64,000 nucleotides of DNA from Calcarisporiella thermophila CBS 279.70. Its lineage: Eukaryota; Calcarisporiellomycota. Below are positions 1 through 12,766 of this stretch, piece after piece (the first letter of the stretch is position 1; each line of letters starts with the position of its first letter). Location of the stretch: assembly GCF_041956535.1 (NCBI RefSeq), contig NW_027192194.1, forward strand, positions 279,444 through 343,443, read 5' to 3'. The notes beneath the pieces were generated by a model. The model searched no databases. It was not told the DNA's origin and worked only from the letters and a program-made list of their open reading frames with translations. Both the position numbers and the translations under genes were made by a program.

Positions 1-778
1 CTACCAGTTGCTTTCTTTTTTGTTGAGCACGGTTACAGCATTGCCACCGTTAATGGAAGGAGTATGCAAGTATGCTTTTTAGCAAAATGATCTTATATTC
101 CTTGAGATCATAAAAGAGCTGACTTAATTTATGATATCTTAATTTTCATTTATAGCCTACCTTTAATCCTGACACGAGTCTTCTAAAGCGAGACATAGTG
201 CTTTTAGACAAATTTAGTGTTATGCGTCGAAAGATTGAAGTTGGAGATGTTGTCACATTAGCGTATGTATTCATTATACTCATATGATTATTAGAATTTT
301 ACCTTTTTCTTTTGCCCAATAGATCACCAAACGATCCAAAACGTTATATTACTAAACGCGTAATTGCAGATGAAGGCGATTTAGTACGGACATTACCCCC
401 TTATCCAGAAAGCATCGGTAAAGGTCAATTATTCTTCTATACATTATTCTTGGTCTAAACCTTTAATTTATCGATAATGCTAGTTAGGATACCAAAAGGG
501 CATTGCTGGGTGGAAGGGGACGAGACGTTTCATAGTAGAGACAGCAATACTTTTGGACCAGTATGGTTTATTATTTTGGCATCATGTATCGAATCAATAT
601 CCTAAAAAAATTCTAATGAATAAAATAGGTACCACAAGGTCTTATAAATGCCAAAGTGACATGGATTCTCTGGCCACTCTCTCGCTTTGGTCCTGTCCCT
701 TCACGCACAAAATCTGATCGCATTGTGTCAAGAGGACCGCCGGTTCAGTTTGTAGAAGACAACGATTCCTGGCTATAA
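1..778 (+). CDS. IMP2: Mitochondrial inner membrane protease subunit 2 (Imp2/IMMP2L), 5' end outside window
   Basis: Signal-peptidase-I-family protease of the mitochondrial inner membrane, which trims sorting signals from intermembrane-space proteins. Exons 1-69, 156-262, 323-417, 484-560 and 629-778 join in one open frame of 165 codons plus stop. The catalytic serine lies in NGRSMQ (codon 61-63), just before a first intron that interrupts the motif. The general-base lysine lies in TKRVIADEGD, and the conserved box HCWVEGDE..SRDSNTFGPV follows. The order Ser box, KRV box, GD..S..FGP box fits Imp2/IMMP2L better than Imp1, because of the SNTFGP wording and the ILWP motif after it. The N-terminal membrane anchor and start codon lie upstream of base 1. 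It converges with the ArfGAP gene on the other strand. Confidence 0.88.
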
Positions 779-1212
779 TTAAGATATTCGTGATTTGGGC
801 TGACTTACTCAACCCAATATCTGCTTTTATGGCTAGAATGATTTATTAGAACCTTTATTAAGTTTCTACATTGTGTATCTGCTTTTATAAGCATTTTGGA
901 TTCCCCCTCAAAACATTTATTTAATTAACAAAGAGCAACTAATATTACCTAAATACATTGAAGGCGCAAAGAAATGGGGTGTGAAAAACTGGAGACTAAT
1001 AGTTGTAGGAGTTGGAAAATGCAAAACTAGGGTTTATATTTAAACCCAAATAATAATATAAAAAAAAAAATAGACCAACAAGCAAATAAACGAGTAGAAA
1101 TTTGCATCATGCTAATTTATGAATGATTGTAAAGTTGGGTGGAGTAAAAAAAGGAGTGGAATGAGATAGAGAATAAAAAGATGCAATAATGTAAAAGCAC
1201 AAAGAAGAAACA
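779..1212. other. Convergent intergenic spacer
   Basis: AT-rich 3' flanks of two convergent genes. It contains A- and T-runs usable as poly(A) signals. I see no open frame or RNA gene in it. Confidence 0.5.
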
Positions 1213-4200
1213 TCACTCCCTTTCTTCAGATCTGACTGTTTCTTCTACCTTAGTTTTTGTTGAAGATGCTGATATGTGGGAAACCGACGAAAGTCTTGAA
1301 GGTGAACGACACATATCAATTGGTAACTGGCCACGCAAAGTCTTCTTTGTATTAATATAAGCGATAGCTTCAGCATCCAAATCGGTTGTATCAAGGGAGT
1401 CAAGGTCTGCGCCGTTAAGGATGAGCAGTTCGGCTAATGAAAATTGAGTCAGTCCACATACTGTATTGTCTTGATTGATCTCTGACTGGCCGAAAGCGAT
1501 TACATTCGAATTATTGCCTGAATTTTCCTCTGTAGTTTGTGTCTCAAGCTGCGTTCCGAGATTAGCGATGAGTGGCACAGGTATGGTGGTGATATCTGAA
1601 GTTGACTGAGTGAGAGCAACTTGAAGTGGAGAGGAAGACACTACATTTTCGGGTAATAATTTCTCATCCATTATGACAGGTTCGCACACCGAATCGATAG
1701 GGTTAGCTTCCTCTGACGAGTTGGATTTCCCCAACTCATTCCGGAATAGAGTCGCATTGAGCTCTGCACCGTGAGCTATAGCCTTTGAGGCTAAGGGGAT
1801 ATCCTTAGCTCTTATCGCACGGTATAGCATATCTGTTGGCGACTCCGCAAAGTCTTCAAATTTGCTTACGTACGCTTTTTCCACATATTTGGCCACAATG
1901 AAATTATGCTTAATCTTTCGCTCATCGAACGGCCCTGGCTTTGGAGTAGATGAATTTCCATTGATGCACGCTTCCCAAATTTGATTTGCTTGCTCGTTCC
2001 CCATTCTCTGTAAAAGAGCAATTATTTCGGGTGTGAACGACATGGTGTCAAGAGTGAGTGAGCGAACTTTAGAGATATGTGGGCCCAGACTGCGATGTAT
2101 TCCAGAGCATTCAATACAAAAAAGTATCCCTAGGTTGATGCTACACCATTGCGGATCAGGGGCGGCACATTCTGCACAGTGTCGATTTCCTGGCACTTGC
2201 CATAATAGATGCAGCAACTCCGTGTCATTACCACCACCGGGAGTAAATTCATCTATACACTTTCCACAGTCGTTAGGCTTGACCACATCTATTGCCACAG
2301 GTTCTCTTGCTACCATTGCTTTCCCTGTCATATTAGACTGTGGTATTGGTGCAACTATGAGTGCGCTTAATTCATCCATTGCTTCCGTGCTTCCTCCCAT
2401 TAATTTCCGCTTTCTAGACGTGTTATATCTCAATAGTGACGCTGAGGAAAATAATCTGGATGCTCGATTCTTCCGCTTCTGTTGATTCAGGTGCTCTTGT
2501 GCTTGTATTTGTACGTCGTCTACATCCAAAACAGTATTACTCGAGTCCACCCCCTCGTTCCTGTTGAGCTTATGCTTGATAGCGGTTCTAATTGTTTGGA
2601 TCCAAACATACATGTCCTCTACGCAGCTAGCTTGGAAAATTCGTCGGAATCGAGGTGTGACTACTTCAAAACAGAAATGGCGGTCCTGGTCTAAGGCTTC
2701 GCGAACTATGGCAAGACGTAGATCGATAGGAGAATTGTGAAGCTCAGGTTGACGCTGCCAATGAATATATTCACGAAGGTAACCGTCTTCAGTTATCGTG
2801 CACCAATACCTATATATAATAAATAATTTAGTCAATGAATATATGATTTTAATATGATTCGGCTTCATACATTCTCCAAGCGTGCTTGAAGCCTACATCA
2901 GTCATTGCACCTGCTGCATGAGCCTGAGGTTTCGAGGTCGCAAACAAGAATCCTTCGTAGATTCCATTGGGTGAGATATTTATCTCTTTTGAGAATGCGT
3001 GAGCTTCCTCCTCCTCGACTGGAAGCGGCAGCTCCAACTTTGCTTCAAGTAATGTGCGATGCTCAGTATACTGGGTCTCTATTGCTTTTGCCCGGCACAT
3101 TGCAGAAGTAGTCTCCGCACGCAGTTCCTCAAGTGCTGGGGTCAAGTTTGACACTTGATTAGCCAAACCAAGCACATGTGTTGCATATCTCTCGCAGTAA
3201 GCTTCAATCCCTGAGCGAATATCCAGATTCACTCGCCCAGTATTCAAATCACAGAGCGCCTTATAATACCCAATCCGACTCAGCTCAAACTTCGCCCGTC
3301 TTATCTGAAATTTTGCTTCTGAAGTATGAGAAGGAACCCCGGTTCGGGCAAGATATCGAGATAACCAGGCATAATACGCTTTACTCTCATCGTCGAATTT
3401 CTTTTTGTATGACTCGATGTGCTGCAAATGTTGCTGATAAACCGTAGAGAGGGGATCGATAACCAAAAACTTGAGCTCTTTTGTTATCTCTTGTAATGGA
3501 GCAACTTTATCTGCAACTTGGTCGAGGAATGTTGTAAACAAAGGTTTCATAGGGGCCAGTGGCCTCATCTCGTCTAACAAGTTTGTATTGGCTTCAAGTG
3601 CTGTCTTGTGAGCTTGAAGTGACACCTCAGCTGCCCTCAATACCTTCTTCACTTGTTTTTTCAACTGAATACTGGATAATTCAAGTTCATGAAGTGTTTT
3701 TCGAAATACTGGGCCATCTTCAATGAAGGGAGTAGTATCTGATCCAGATATTGGAGAAGGTGGTGGGGTTACCGGATGACATACAGTTGCAGCAGGTGTG
3801 GCGACGGCTTCTTGTGAGACAGTTGTGTATTCACTCGAAATGGAAGCCCATGAAAAACGACGGAATATCCTTGGTGCAGAAGACCAGTAAGAAGACCGCG
3901 GAGAGGAGGAGTCAGAAGAAGGCGTGCAAGGAGAGAGGTGTAGAGTATCTCGCTGCTGCTGGGTTGATTGCAACCAAATGTCGAATTGGGCCAATACTTT
4001 GTAAGTATCTGAAGAAACACATTGCTCAACAAACTTGAAAATGAAAGAGATGAATATCGTATAAAAATCATCAGAAGTAATATAAATTTACCGCTATACG
4101 AATAGACCGGCCCGTCAGTTCCTTAGAAAAAATTTTTGGGATGCTCCATTCCCATTTATATTCCCCATCTTGGGCAAAACTCCCAATAGAAGTGTATTCT

Positions 4201-4694
4201 AGGTTCTACACAAGGGAAAGTGGGTGATAATAAGAAATCACTCTATACAGATATCAACTACTCTACTTACATCAGCCCCTATCCTTAGGTTTTCAGGCGT
4301 CAAGCTCTCTTCTTCTGGCACAATCAAGAGCCCGAGTTTTCGCGGTGTGTGTGTTCCAACAAAAAATTTAAACTGAACTCTTGTGTCCCCTTCCTGAATG
4401 ATTTTAGGCAGGAGAACTGGACTCGGGCATTCGCCCTTTGATGACACTTGAACGAATTCTAGTGGCCATTGGGGCATTGTAGAGCAAATGACGCCTTTCT
4501 GAATTTTATAGTTTATACTATTATGCTCGCCATTCCTGACTGTGAACTCAAGAAGGTCGACTAGTTTGGCAGTGCAAAAATTTTAGTGAACCTTTTAGTG
4601 TCGAAAAAAACAATTCAAGCTACTCATACTTACAATGTGTTGCGTCGTCAATAAAACAACTTCTCTGAGTCAATGACGAGTGAGCAGGTCCCAT
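1213..4694 (-). CDS. BAR-PH-ArfGAP domain protein (Csx2/ACAP-like Arf GTPase activator)
   Basis: GTPase-activating protein for Arf, acting on curved membranes in vesicle traffic. Five exons on the minus strand, 4694-4634, 4560-4271, 4205-4092, 4033-2871 and 2809-1213, give 1074 residues. After an N-terminal beta-rich region come a BAR-like helical segment (residues about 250-450, including KKQVKKVLRAAEVSLQAHK) and a PH domain split by the last intron (GFKHAWRM then YWCTITEDGYLREY). A C4 ArfGAP zinc finger follows (CAEC....CIEC), with the arginine finger in SGIHRSLG. Single ankyrin-like stretches lie near the C-terminus (AIAHGAELNA, LILNGADLDSLD). The start was chosen because ATG 4694 opens the only exon that splices in frame into the next one. 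Domain order matches the fungal Csx2 and animal ACAP families. Substrate Arf unknown. Confidence 0.87.
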
Positions 4695-6336
4695 GGTGGT
4701 AGACAGCTTTAATGAAAGAATGAAGGGAAACAGAAGGAAGTGCAATTAACGCTTGGATGCTAAAATTAGATAGTAATATACTTTTCTTGCAAAAAATACA
4801 GATAGCAGTTTAGGGAAAGAAAGGAACACAGGGGAAAAACACAAGAAAAGGGTAGAAAGAGAAACGAAGTGGGGTCAAAGAGTATTAAACAGTTGCAATT
4901 GTCGAGAAAGAGAATTAATAAATTAGAAAACCTTAACAAACAAGGCCAGGGAGAACCATTTGTTTTTCATGCGTGTGGCTGTCAATAAACTCTAAACTGG
5001 ACGTCGATTCTTTGCTGCAATGCGGGTGAAAGACCGGAGACCGTCAAAGAAGGGAAGGAGCCCAATTGAACTTGAATCGTTTGATTGCTTGCAATGCGAT
5101 TACTTCACCGTCGTCAACCTTGTTTTCAACCCAGCTGCGTTGCCTATACTTTTTCGTTCTTTTCATCCCTATGCTGCTACTGTCTAATGATAACCTAATT
5201 ATTATACGCGTTTTCTCTACATCTTCGCGCACACTGCTGTGCATCTTGCATACTTACCCCCTAATCATTGGAAGATATCCTCCACGTTATCCTTGATTAG
5301 CTTAATTGCCATTCACGATTCTCGTAATCAGCTGCTTGAGAAATTGCTGCGCCCTGGCGGTCACCCCGCGAGCCTTCATCTGTCCGCTTCTCTGCCTTTG
5401 CACGGGCGCTTTTTTTTGACATTTTAATATTTATGCGTTCATTAACTAAATTGCTCCCAACCTGCATCAGTGCATATTTTTCTCGAGACCTTCTCAATAA
5501 CAAAGAAAATCCCGTCACTAAATGAGATGGATCAGGTTGCCCATACCTTGTTCACTCTAAATCCTGGTTAATTAGAGAATGTAATCTATCCTATTCTTCG
5601 TCTTTCATTTAGCATCTTGTTTCTTTCGTCTAATTCTTCTCGGCGTCTTTGTAGTACCCGTCTTTCTCACCCGTTTCTTATTGTCTGATAACGTTCTGAA
5701 GCTCTTACAAAACGAAGGGGAAGGGTGAGGATACAGAAAACCCTGTTTTCCCTGAAAGAAGAGATTAGGTGAATGGGCGAATGTAAAGCACATAATATTT
5801 CTGAATTACAAAACTAAGAGTAATGAAGAAAGGATTATTTGTTTTCAAGAATTTCTACTCCATTTTATCGATATAGTTTATTATTATTCTCTTCATCTTT
5901 TGTTGACTATTATACATTCGTCAGGCCGGTTCTATTGTTATTTCTAATTTTACAATTGAGGCGCAACATCAACCTAATGTTGATAATCCGTGAGGTGATT
6001 ATGTTTCTTAGCTGCCATTTAGGCTTTGAAAAATATTGCCATTGTCACATTAAGGCTCTATTATATCGCTTGTAATTTCCATTTCCATAACCAAAGTATA
6101 GTCTGCAAACCTATTATCAATCGAAAAGGATACACATAGTCTCCAAAACTTAATTTATTTGAAATTTATGCTACTATTCCACTACTGAGGTGGGCAAGAG
6201 GCGCAGCTTCGTAATATTCTATTTGTATGAAATATTCCTTATATATCCTATTTCACAAATTTTTACGCGTCTTCTCTGGAAATCACTTTCGCTTTATGTT
6301 TCCCACACTAGTTTCCATGCAATAATCAGGAAAGCA
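4695..6336. other. Long spacer between divergent genes, with weak small ORFs
   Basis: About 1.6 kb holding the promoters of the ArfGAP gene (-) and the MTFR-like gene (+). Most of it is AT-rich, but about 5040-5420 is visibly richer in G+C. That part contains short minus-strand open frames, for example one of 41 codons beginning with ATG at about 5431 (MSKKSARAKAEKRTD...) and an ATG-led one at 5244-5044. Neither matches a family I know, and splice joins between them are not convincing. It could be a leader exon, a non-coding RNA or a small gene. Confidence 0.3.
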
Positions 6337-8159
6337 ATGGCTCCTAGAATTCCAAGCGAAGTAAAACCTATCTACTCTTCCTCCACTTCCACCACTACCG
6401 CCAGCTCTTTCTCGTCCAGTACGACTACTCTCACATCAGAAACCAATTCCGGTCCTTTAAAAGCATTCCACCAATTTATCGAACAAGCAAAATCGTATGC
6501 ATCAGTAGAATTTGACAAACTCTATGAGAAAATTAGCAGCGTTTTTCCAAGGGTATATTCTATCTTGGGGCTATTCAAAATAGCAGACATTGATTATCTT
6601 TGCTTTTCATTAATTGCAGAAACACGCTACTAATCAGCGGGCATACAAGGTTGCGAAGAGAAGGCCGATAAGACGCGTCGAACATAGACAGGCCGATGTA
6701 TCCAGACTTCCCCAGAGATATAATAATCCAGTCAGACCCCGTGCTAAAGATTATATCAGAATCGTGGATTCGAAATCAAATGACAATAGTAAATATGAAA
6801 AATCATGCTATACATTTTCTAACAAATGCCGACACCTTTACCTTTTTATTTCTTCGATTAGTTCACCCTACATATGCTGGGAAAGTTATGCGAAATCGCA
6901 AAAAATCAGGGCTTAGTCCAGAGCCACATCACTTAACCCAGGTTACAACTAATCAAGTGCATCCAAATCGTTCGTTGACTGAGGCATTCTATGCTGCGCA
7001 AGTGGTCGGAGATGGTCTGCACAAAAGATGTGATGATCAAATAGAGAATATGGCTTGTCTCAGCGAGAATCAACAGGGTAATGCTGTTGACGAATATAAG
7101 GAAAAATTTGCTAAAATGGAAAAAGAACTGGCTGAAGTTAAACAGCAGGTCTGCCACTAAACAATTATTTGGTTTCTAACAGAACTTTGATCGTTATTAA
7201 TGCTACATTTATTGAATCTCTACTATAGCTTGCCGAAATACTTGCAGAACGAAACTCTATCTTCCCAACCACCGGCCCACCACCAATTTCGAATGCACAA
7301 AATATACCATCAGCTCCTCCTCTTCCCCCTCCACCACCACCGCCATCCTCTATTTCAAAGAACCCTGTCGCGCAGGTAGCGACCGACACATCCAAGACAC
7401 CTCAAACACAACCACCTCCGCTAAAGCATCAACCTTACAAGGATATTCTAAAAAATCTAAAGCATGTTAAACTGAAGAGGACAAATGCACCATGGTACAT
7501 ATTGTTTACCTGATTTTTTTCTCACTCTACTTCTAAATCTTTTTACGAAAAAATAGGACTCCATTCAGACTTAGTGTTTCTAGTTGCACGTCCAACAAAT
7601 TTTGGGAGAATGGTGTTGGTAAAGAACCATTAGATGATCGTATCTTTGGAAGTATGTTGGTGTGTTACTTTTTCCCTTTTATAACAGGCAATTAACTATT
7701 CTGACTCTACCAGGAAATAAGATGCACAAGCATAATCTTCCTAGGGACACATCTCAGTCGCACAAACTTCTCAAATCCTATCCTCCCACCACAGAAATGG
7801 AAGATACGCCAACAATTCGTACCGAAGCCTCTGGTTTTTCGACTAGTAAAAATACTGAAATCCTAAGATCACCAAAAATTACCAAAATGCCACCTCCAGA
7901 TGCTGCCGTCCAATTGCGTCAAGGGCGGAGGGCAAGTGAGAATTCAAGGCGTGTTTCGACGCTGGCAGAAGAGTTAGAGCGCGCATCTGATCAGCTATGG
8001 AAGAGCACTGGTGTTCAAAATACACGCTATTCGCCGCTGACTTTAGAGAAGTCAATAACTGAAAAACAGGACATGGATTTGGTGGACCTTACGTATGCCT
8101 CTGATTTCGAGAGAAGCGAGCCCGAGAATATGACTGATTATAATGAGACGGAAAATTAG
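6337..8159 (+). CDS. Mitochondrial fission regulator (MTFR)-like protein; 5' end unresolved
   Basis: Well-supported exons are 6696(or earlier)-7148, 7229-7494, 7557-7651 and 7714-8159, all in one frame. They encode, in order, a coiled coil (EKFAKMEKELAEVKQQ, continuing LAEILAERN), a polyproline run of eight or more prolines, the segment YKDILKNLKHVKLKRTNAP, and a charged serine-rich tail. Coiled coil, polyproline, then (L/I)LK.(L/M)..VKLR is the layout of animal MTFR1/MTFR2, which act in mitochondrial fission. The resemblance is by motif only. Upstream, ATG 6337 opens a 72-codon Ser/Thr-rich exon ending at a good donor (6552/6553) with an acceptor at 6619. That exon reads into a different frame from the 6696 ORF. 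Either another intron was missed or translation starts at ATG 6696 (419 residues). Confidence 0.55.
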
Positions 8160-8499
8160 TGACAAGGATATCTTCAGAGTAATTTTTTATCCCTTACTAA
8201 TTGTACACTTTAAATAATAATATAATCCTAATTTTCTTATGTTGTCGTACTCTTTTTACGTGTGCGTTTTGTTTTATGTATTGTTTTGCTTTTGCCTTTT
8301 TTTTTAAAAAAAACTTGTTTGTAAATTTCATTTGTTTAGCTACAGAGAAGGTATTTGGAAAAAGAGAAATACGAATGTGTGACAAGTAGCACTAAAGAGA
8401 TATTCAAAATATTTGCCTACTTGATATAGGCCTTAAGAGATTGGGTGTAGGAAAAGATACGAATCGGAAAAGAAGTTTTCGGTGCACCTGTGACCATGT
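8160..8499. other. Convergent 3' spacer
   Basis: AT-rich 3' flanks of the MTFR-like gene and the secreted-protein gene, including a run of T followed by A at about 8300. No gene seen. Confidence 0.4.
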
Positions 8500-8973
8500 T
8501 CAATAGGGTCTTGCGTTACCTATTGGAGCGGCCTGCATATACGGCCCACCAGGATTACCCATTGCATTTGGGCCTAAGTTTGGACCTCCTTGTCGACCAG
8601 GACTATTCTGCGGTTGGCGATAGCGCGAATCAACTGGCATTGGGGGGTTTCTCATTCCGTCAACATTATTCCCTCCGCGTGATCCCGATTGCCCAGGAGG
8701 TGTATTAACACTGTTGAAAAATGTTGGGTTGGGCGTCCCCTTTTGGTTTTGAACGCTAACTGTAGGTTGTTCGTTCATGGTGGCGGTTATCTCAAAACTA
8801 GGGATATTGAAGGGCTTGAAGAAGTCTGCAAGGTTGAGGACAGTGAGGTTGGTGGTTGGAGTGGGATCAACGTTCGATGCTACGCTTCTAGCAGAGAGGT
8901 GAGGTGGTAAGGCATTGGATAGGCAGAACAGGGAAAATGAAAATAAAGTGAAAGCTCTTAACAGCATTGCCAT
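8500..8973 (-). CDS. Small secreted Gly/Pro/Asn-rich protein, unknown function
   Basis: Single-exon frame of 157 codons from ATG 8973. Longer versions need a non-ATG start. The N-terminus is a classic signal peptide: MAMLLRAFTLFSFSLFC followed by LSNALPP, with likely cleavage after the NA. The mature part has an NLTVLNLADFF segment with one N-glycosylation site. It then becomes a low-complexity tail rich in Gly, Pro, Asn, Gln and Arg (SGSRGGNN, SPGRQGGPNLGPNAM). There are no cysteines in the mature part, no transmembrane segment and no GPI signal. I do not recognise the family. A disordered extracellular or wall-associated protein is the most one can say. Confidence 0.5.
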   Translation of the reverse strand: MAMLLRAFTLFSFSLFCLSNALPPHLSARSVASNVDPTPTTNLTVLNLADFFKPFNIPSFEITATMNEQPTVSVQNQKGTPNPTFFNSVNTPPGQSGSRGGNNVDGMRNPPMPVDSRYRQPQNSPGRQGGPNLGPNAMGNPGGPYMQAAPIGNARPY

Positions 8974-9810
8974 AAGTAATAATAACTCTGTCAATCTCTT
9001 AAGTAAAATATATGAACTGAGAATAAAATGTACAGGGGTTAGAAAGAATAAGTAATGTGAAATTGTATAGATAAACAGATACTCTCAAAGAACTATTTTC
9101 CAATTATAACCAAATTATAAGAACTATATGTATAACAATGAAAATCCGCGTAGAGCAAATAAAAGTACCTTACTTTGTATAAGAATTTACAGCTTATGTG
9201 TATCCTTTATATAGTGGTACCAAGATATATCAAAAATATTTTAAAGTTTATCACTGTCGCTGATTGCATCACATTTATAAAAATCATTCATGATAGATGC
9301 AAGAATTAGGTAAAAATCACAAATAAAAGCTGAAGGGGAGAGGGGTTGAACTTGAAAAAATACAACATACGCAACTTTTCACATCATAATCTCTGAACAG
9401 ATATATCTTTAGAGGTTTTCAACCTCAAATCGAAAAATATTTCAAAATAATAAATGGAGCCCATCTATGCTTAACGAAAGATACATTGAGATTGTTGAAC
9501 AATTGAATATTGTATTCTAAATCCGAATTCGATTCGAGAACCCTTCCGCGTGTTAATCCATCGACATGGGAAAAAAAAAGCATCTCAACTACGAATCATA
9601 TAGTTAAATTCAAAGTGGGATTTCATGCTTCGTAATGTAAACAAGCAGTCACATCCTTTGGCCACCCACTCGCTTTTAATTCTTCCATTTATGCAGTATT
9701 TTGGCACGAGTCTTCATCCCCATTTTTACTTCCTCTCCCACTATTTTCTTCTGTTATTTAAGCAAATAGCTCGAAAAAATTTTCAAAATTTCAAGAAAAT
9801 CAATACGATA
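8974..9810. promoter_or_regulatory. Divergent promoter region (secreted protein / EFR3)
   Basis: AT-rich 0.84 kb between divergent genes, with several TATA-like stretches (for example TTATATAG near 9211). An upstream ATG at 9625 reads in frame into EFR3, but the protein homology begins at ATG 9811. No separate gene seen. Confidence 0.4.
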
Positions 9811-12766
9811 ATGGGCCTATGCACACGCTACATTAAGCACCAATACCTTGTGGAAAACTGCTATCCCTACCCTCCTGGTGACATTTCCCCTAAGAGCAGT
9901 GAACTCTCGTACCTCACATTTTATGCTAGCTCGCGACCTGCAAAGTTAACCAAGGTTGGGCGTTATCTAGAAAAGAAAGTGCGGCTATCAACTTATAAGG
10001 GCCGAATTGAGTAAAATTGATATGTTTCAATGACTAAAATATAGTGATATTTAACGTTTGTTTTAGTGAGACCTTGGTTTCATTAGAGATTTTAAAATCA
10101 CTTGTGCAAACGTGTAAACGTGATCTCAATTTATTCTCAAAGCAAGTGGTGAGTATTATCCAGGTGGTATTATGCACAAAGGACATCAAACTGTTGCCCA
10201 AAGCATATGGCATGGTAAGAAATTATTTATTAAAAAATACTAGCAAATTAATGAACTCATTTTTAAAATTATTATTCTACTCTCTACAGTTTGTTCTTTT
10301 CACCTCAATTATCAGGGGGTCGACATTTAGCGCAGATTCAGATATCACAGAGACTTATGTTCAACTTATACGTAATTTTAGCGATTTGTCTTTAAATAAT
10401 TCAGGGGTCGAGGAAAATATGAGGTGCGATAATTATATTCGCGGATATAAATTTTCGTACTGTTTGTTGCAATTATAATTATAGAATTCGAATACTTGCT
10501 CTGCGAGCTTTGAGAGCTGCTGTCTCCTCGGAAATCCTCTACTCTTCTGCTCCAACTGAACAGCTTATCCCAATTCTCTCCTCGGTGCTCTCTATTATTA
10601 TTGGTTCAAACGAAAGTATGGAAAAATTTCAAGAAAGGTTTGTAGGAAATATTCTCAATACAACCACTTTTTTTTTACTTATCTTGTATCCTATTAGGGA
10701 AGATGCAGAGACCAAAGAAGATTTATTTTCTGAAGAATCTGAAGAGGATACTGAGGAAGAATTACAAATTCAAGCAATGAGAGTGTTGAAGACACTTTTT
10801 GTCAACTCTAACGCAGTTGTTATTCGGTGCTCCCTAGACTCTACCTTCAAGTATATAATGATTAAAGTCTTGGAAACAATTTTATATTGATTTTTTTAAA
10901 TTAAGGTTTCTAGATGGGCAAGGAAAATGGTATCCAAACGAATTTGGGGTAGAACTAATGCGGTTGCTTGTAAAATGCTTCCAGGTAATATCGGCAATTG
11001 ACTTCATGAGTTATAAACATTGAAAGAATTGATGCAGCTTATTTTTCTTTTTATAGCCACAATACCGGTACATGTTAATATCGGACATTGTTCAACGATT
11101 GGATGAAGGAGTTGAGGGGGCGCTTTTCAACGCAAAAAATGTGACACTTGTGGCAATGCTAGACACACTGCTCTCAAGCCAGTATTCATTCCCTGGTCTT
11201 TCAGTACTTGAAATTCTAGGTTCGTTGGTGAACTTTCTGATGAATTCACTTAAGGAACATGATTTGGAGGAAAATGAAAGTGATAATTCGATTATTCAAC
11301 GAAGAATTCATTGCGGTTTAGTACAATCCATTGGTGAGCTATCATTTGCAAACAGTTGGTTAAAACAACTTATTTATACTTTCACTTCAATCAATATCTG
11401 ATAGGCGCACTGGCAAAACATGTGTATTACTACAGCCAGGTGAACGATATCATTTCCCACCTTATTTCCAAATTACGAGTCAACGTTTCGCTTGATGAGG
11501 TCGACGGAATTCCCATTTGGCGATTGCGCTCTTCTGTATTGAAGTGTTTGCTACTTGTCGTGCTCACCAATTACAATGCATCAACGACAACTGATGAAGT
11601 TGAAGAAGGGGTTGGTACAGTTCGCGCCCCACTCTCATTTGAGTTTTGGACACCAGCAATTTGTTTGATATCCTGTCGGAATGTTCGGGTTCGCTTGGAA
11701 TTTATGCAAGCAGTTATAACATTATTGTACAGCCAACTGGCCAAAAAAACTGCAGATAAAAAAATATCTACAAGTCAGACGTTTAGTGAAAATGTTCCAA
11801 TTAACAGTGCCTTCAGAACTACGCTTCATGACGCAATTGTCGAATTCACCTGTTTAGACTATATTCTACCTTGTGATATTATGGCAATCCAGGGATTACT
11901 TGAAGTATTGTTGTTTTATTATGGACAGGATGAAGCAATTAAGTGCGTGCCATTATTGTTTAAGCTACAAGATTTCGCAATGGAGATTCACGATGATTTT
12001 CTTCGCCAACGCGCAATTGCGACCCTCACTCTGCTACACCTTGATAAGATCGCCGAGATAATTTCCTCTTCACTGCTACGCAACTATGTTTCGGGAATAC
12101 GATATGCACGAGTGGAACGCGGTGAATGGATGGATGGGCTGGAGTACCGAAATTTGCAAACCGGACCATGGTTTGAGGCGTCAGCTACCAACTGCGCTAT
12201 GGCAGAAATAGGATGGAGGGGATTTGATGGTGGTGAAGCTAGCCGAAGGAATATGACCGTATGGTTTACACGAGATGCGGTGCGAAATGCGATGCTTTAC
12301 GATTCCCGAATTGTGGATCAGGAAGGTATGCTAGAATACGCACTGGATCTAGAGTTCGGAAATACCAGAGAAATTGGGTAAGCATAAATTTTTGCTTCAT
12401 TATATAATCAGCTGAATTTCTCACGCCGAGATTAGGTCCAGAAAGAAAAATAGTTTTCGGGCCAACTCACATCGAAACTCATCCGAGTCCAAGTTACGAG
12501 TTTCCACTATTTCCTTTGAGCGTGTTGATTCACCACAGCTTGTTAAAGTTGATGATTTACGTCGCGCTCTTTCCGGCGAGATTTCTTCTCCACCTAGCGA
12601 ACGATCCAGTATTGCGGGCGTGTCTGATGGAGCCGAAAGTGGAAATGGGTTTTATGATTTACAGCAAGAGTCCCAACTTCAGCAAACTAGGCAACGGACC
12701 TCAAATGACGATGTCAGAGATTTAAATGATTTATTAAATTCGATCACTGTGGAAACATTGGAGTAA
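9811..12766 (+). CDS. EFR3: Efr3, plasma-membrane anchor of the PI 4-kinase (Stt4/PI4KA) complex
   Basis: Scaffold that holds phosphatidylinositol 4-kinase III-alpha at the plasma membrane. Nine exons, 9811-10010, 10067-10214, 10290-10423, 10485-10637, 10698-10850, 10906-10984, 11057-11333, 11405-12377 and 12436-12766, give 815 residues. The N-terminal signature HQYLVENCYP....SSELSYL.FYASSRPAKLTKVGRYLEKK matches the yeast Efr3 opening, and helical HEAT-like repeats follow. The C-terminus is a Ser-rich disordered tail. The start at 9811 is preferred because homology begins there and because it yields MGLC, which reads as a possible lipidation signal (see findings). The donor at 10638 (GTTTGT) is weak, but the join is in frame. 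Convergent with the Zn2Cys6 gene. Confidence 0.88.

Noticed and set aside
1213-2694. Plus-strand open frames within the ArfGAP gene
   Set aside because: They are antisense to the zinc finger and PH-domain exons, whose frames match known domains.
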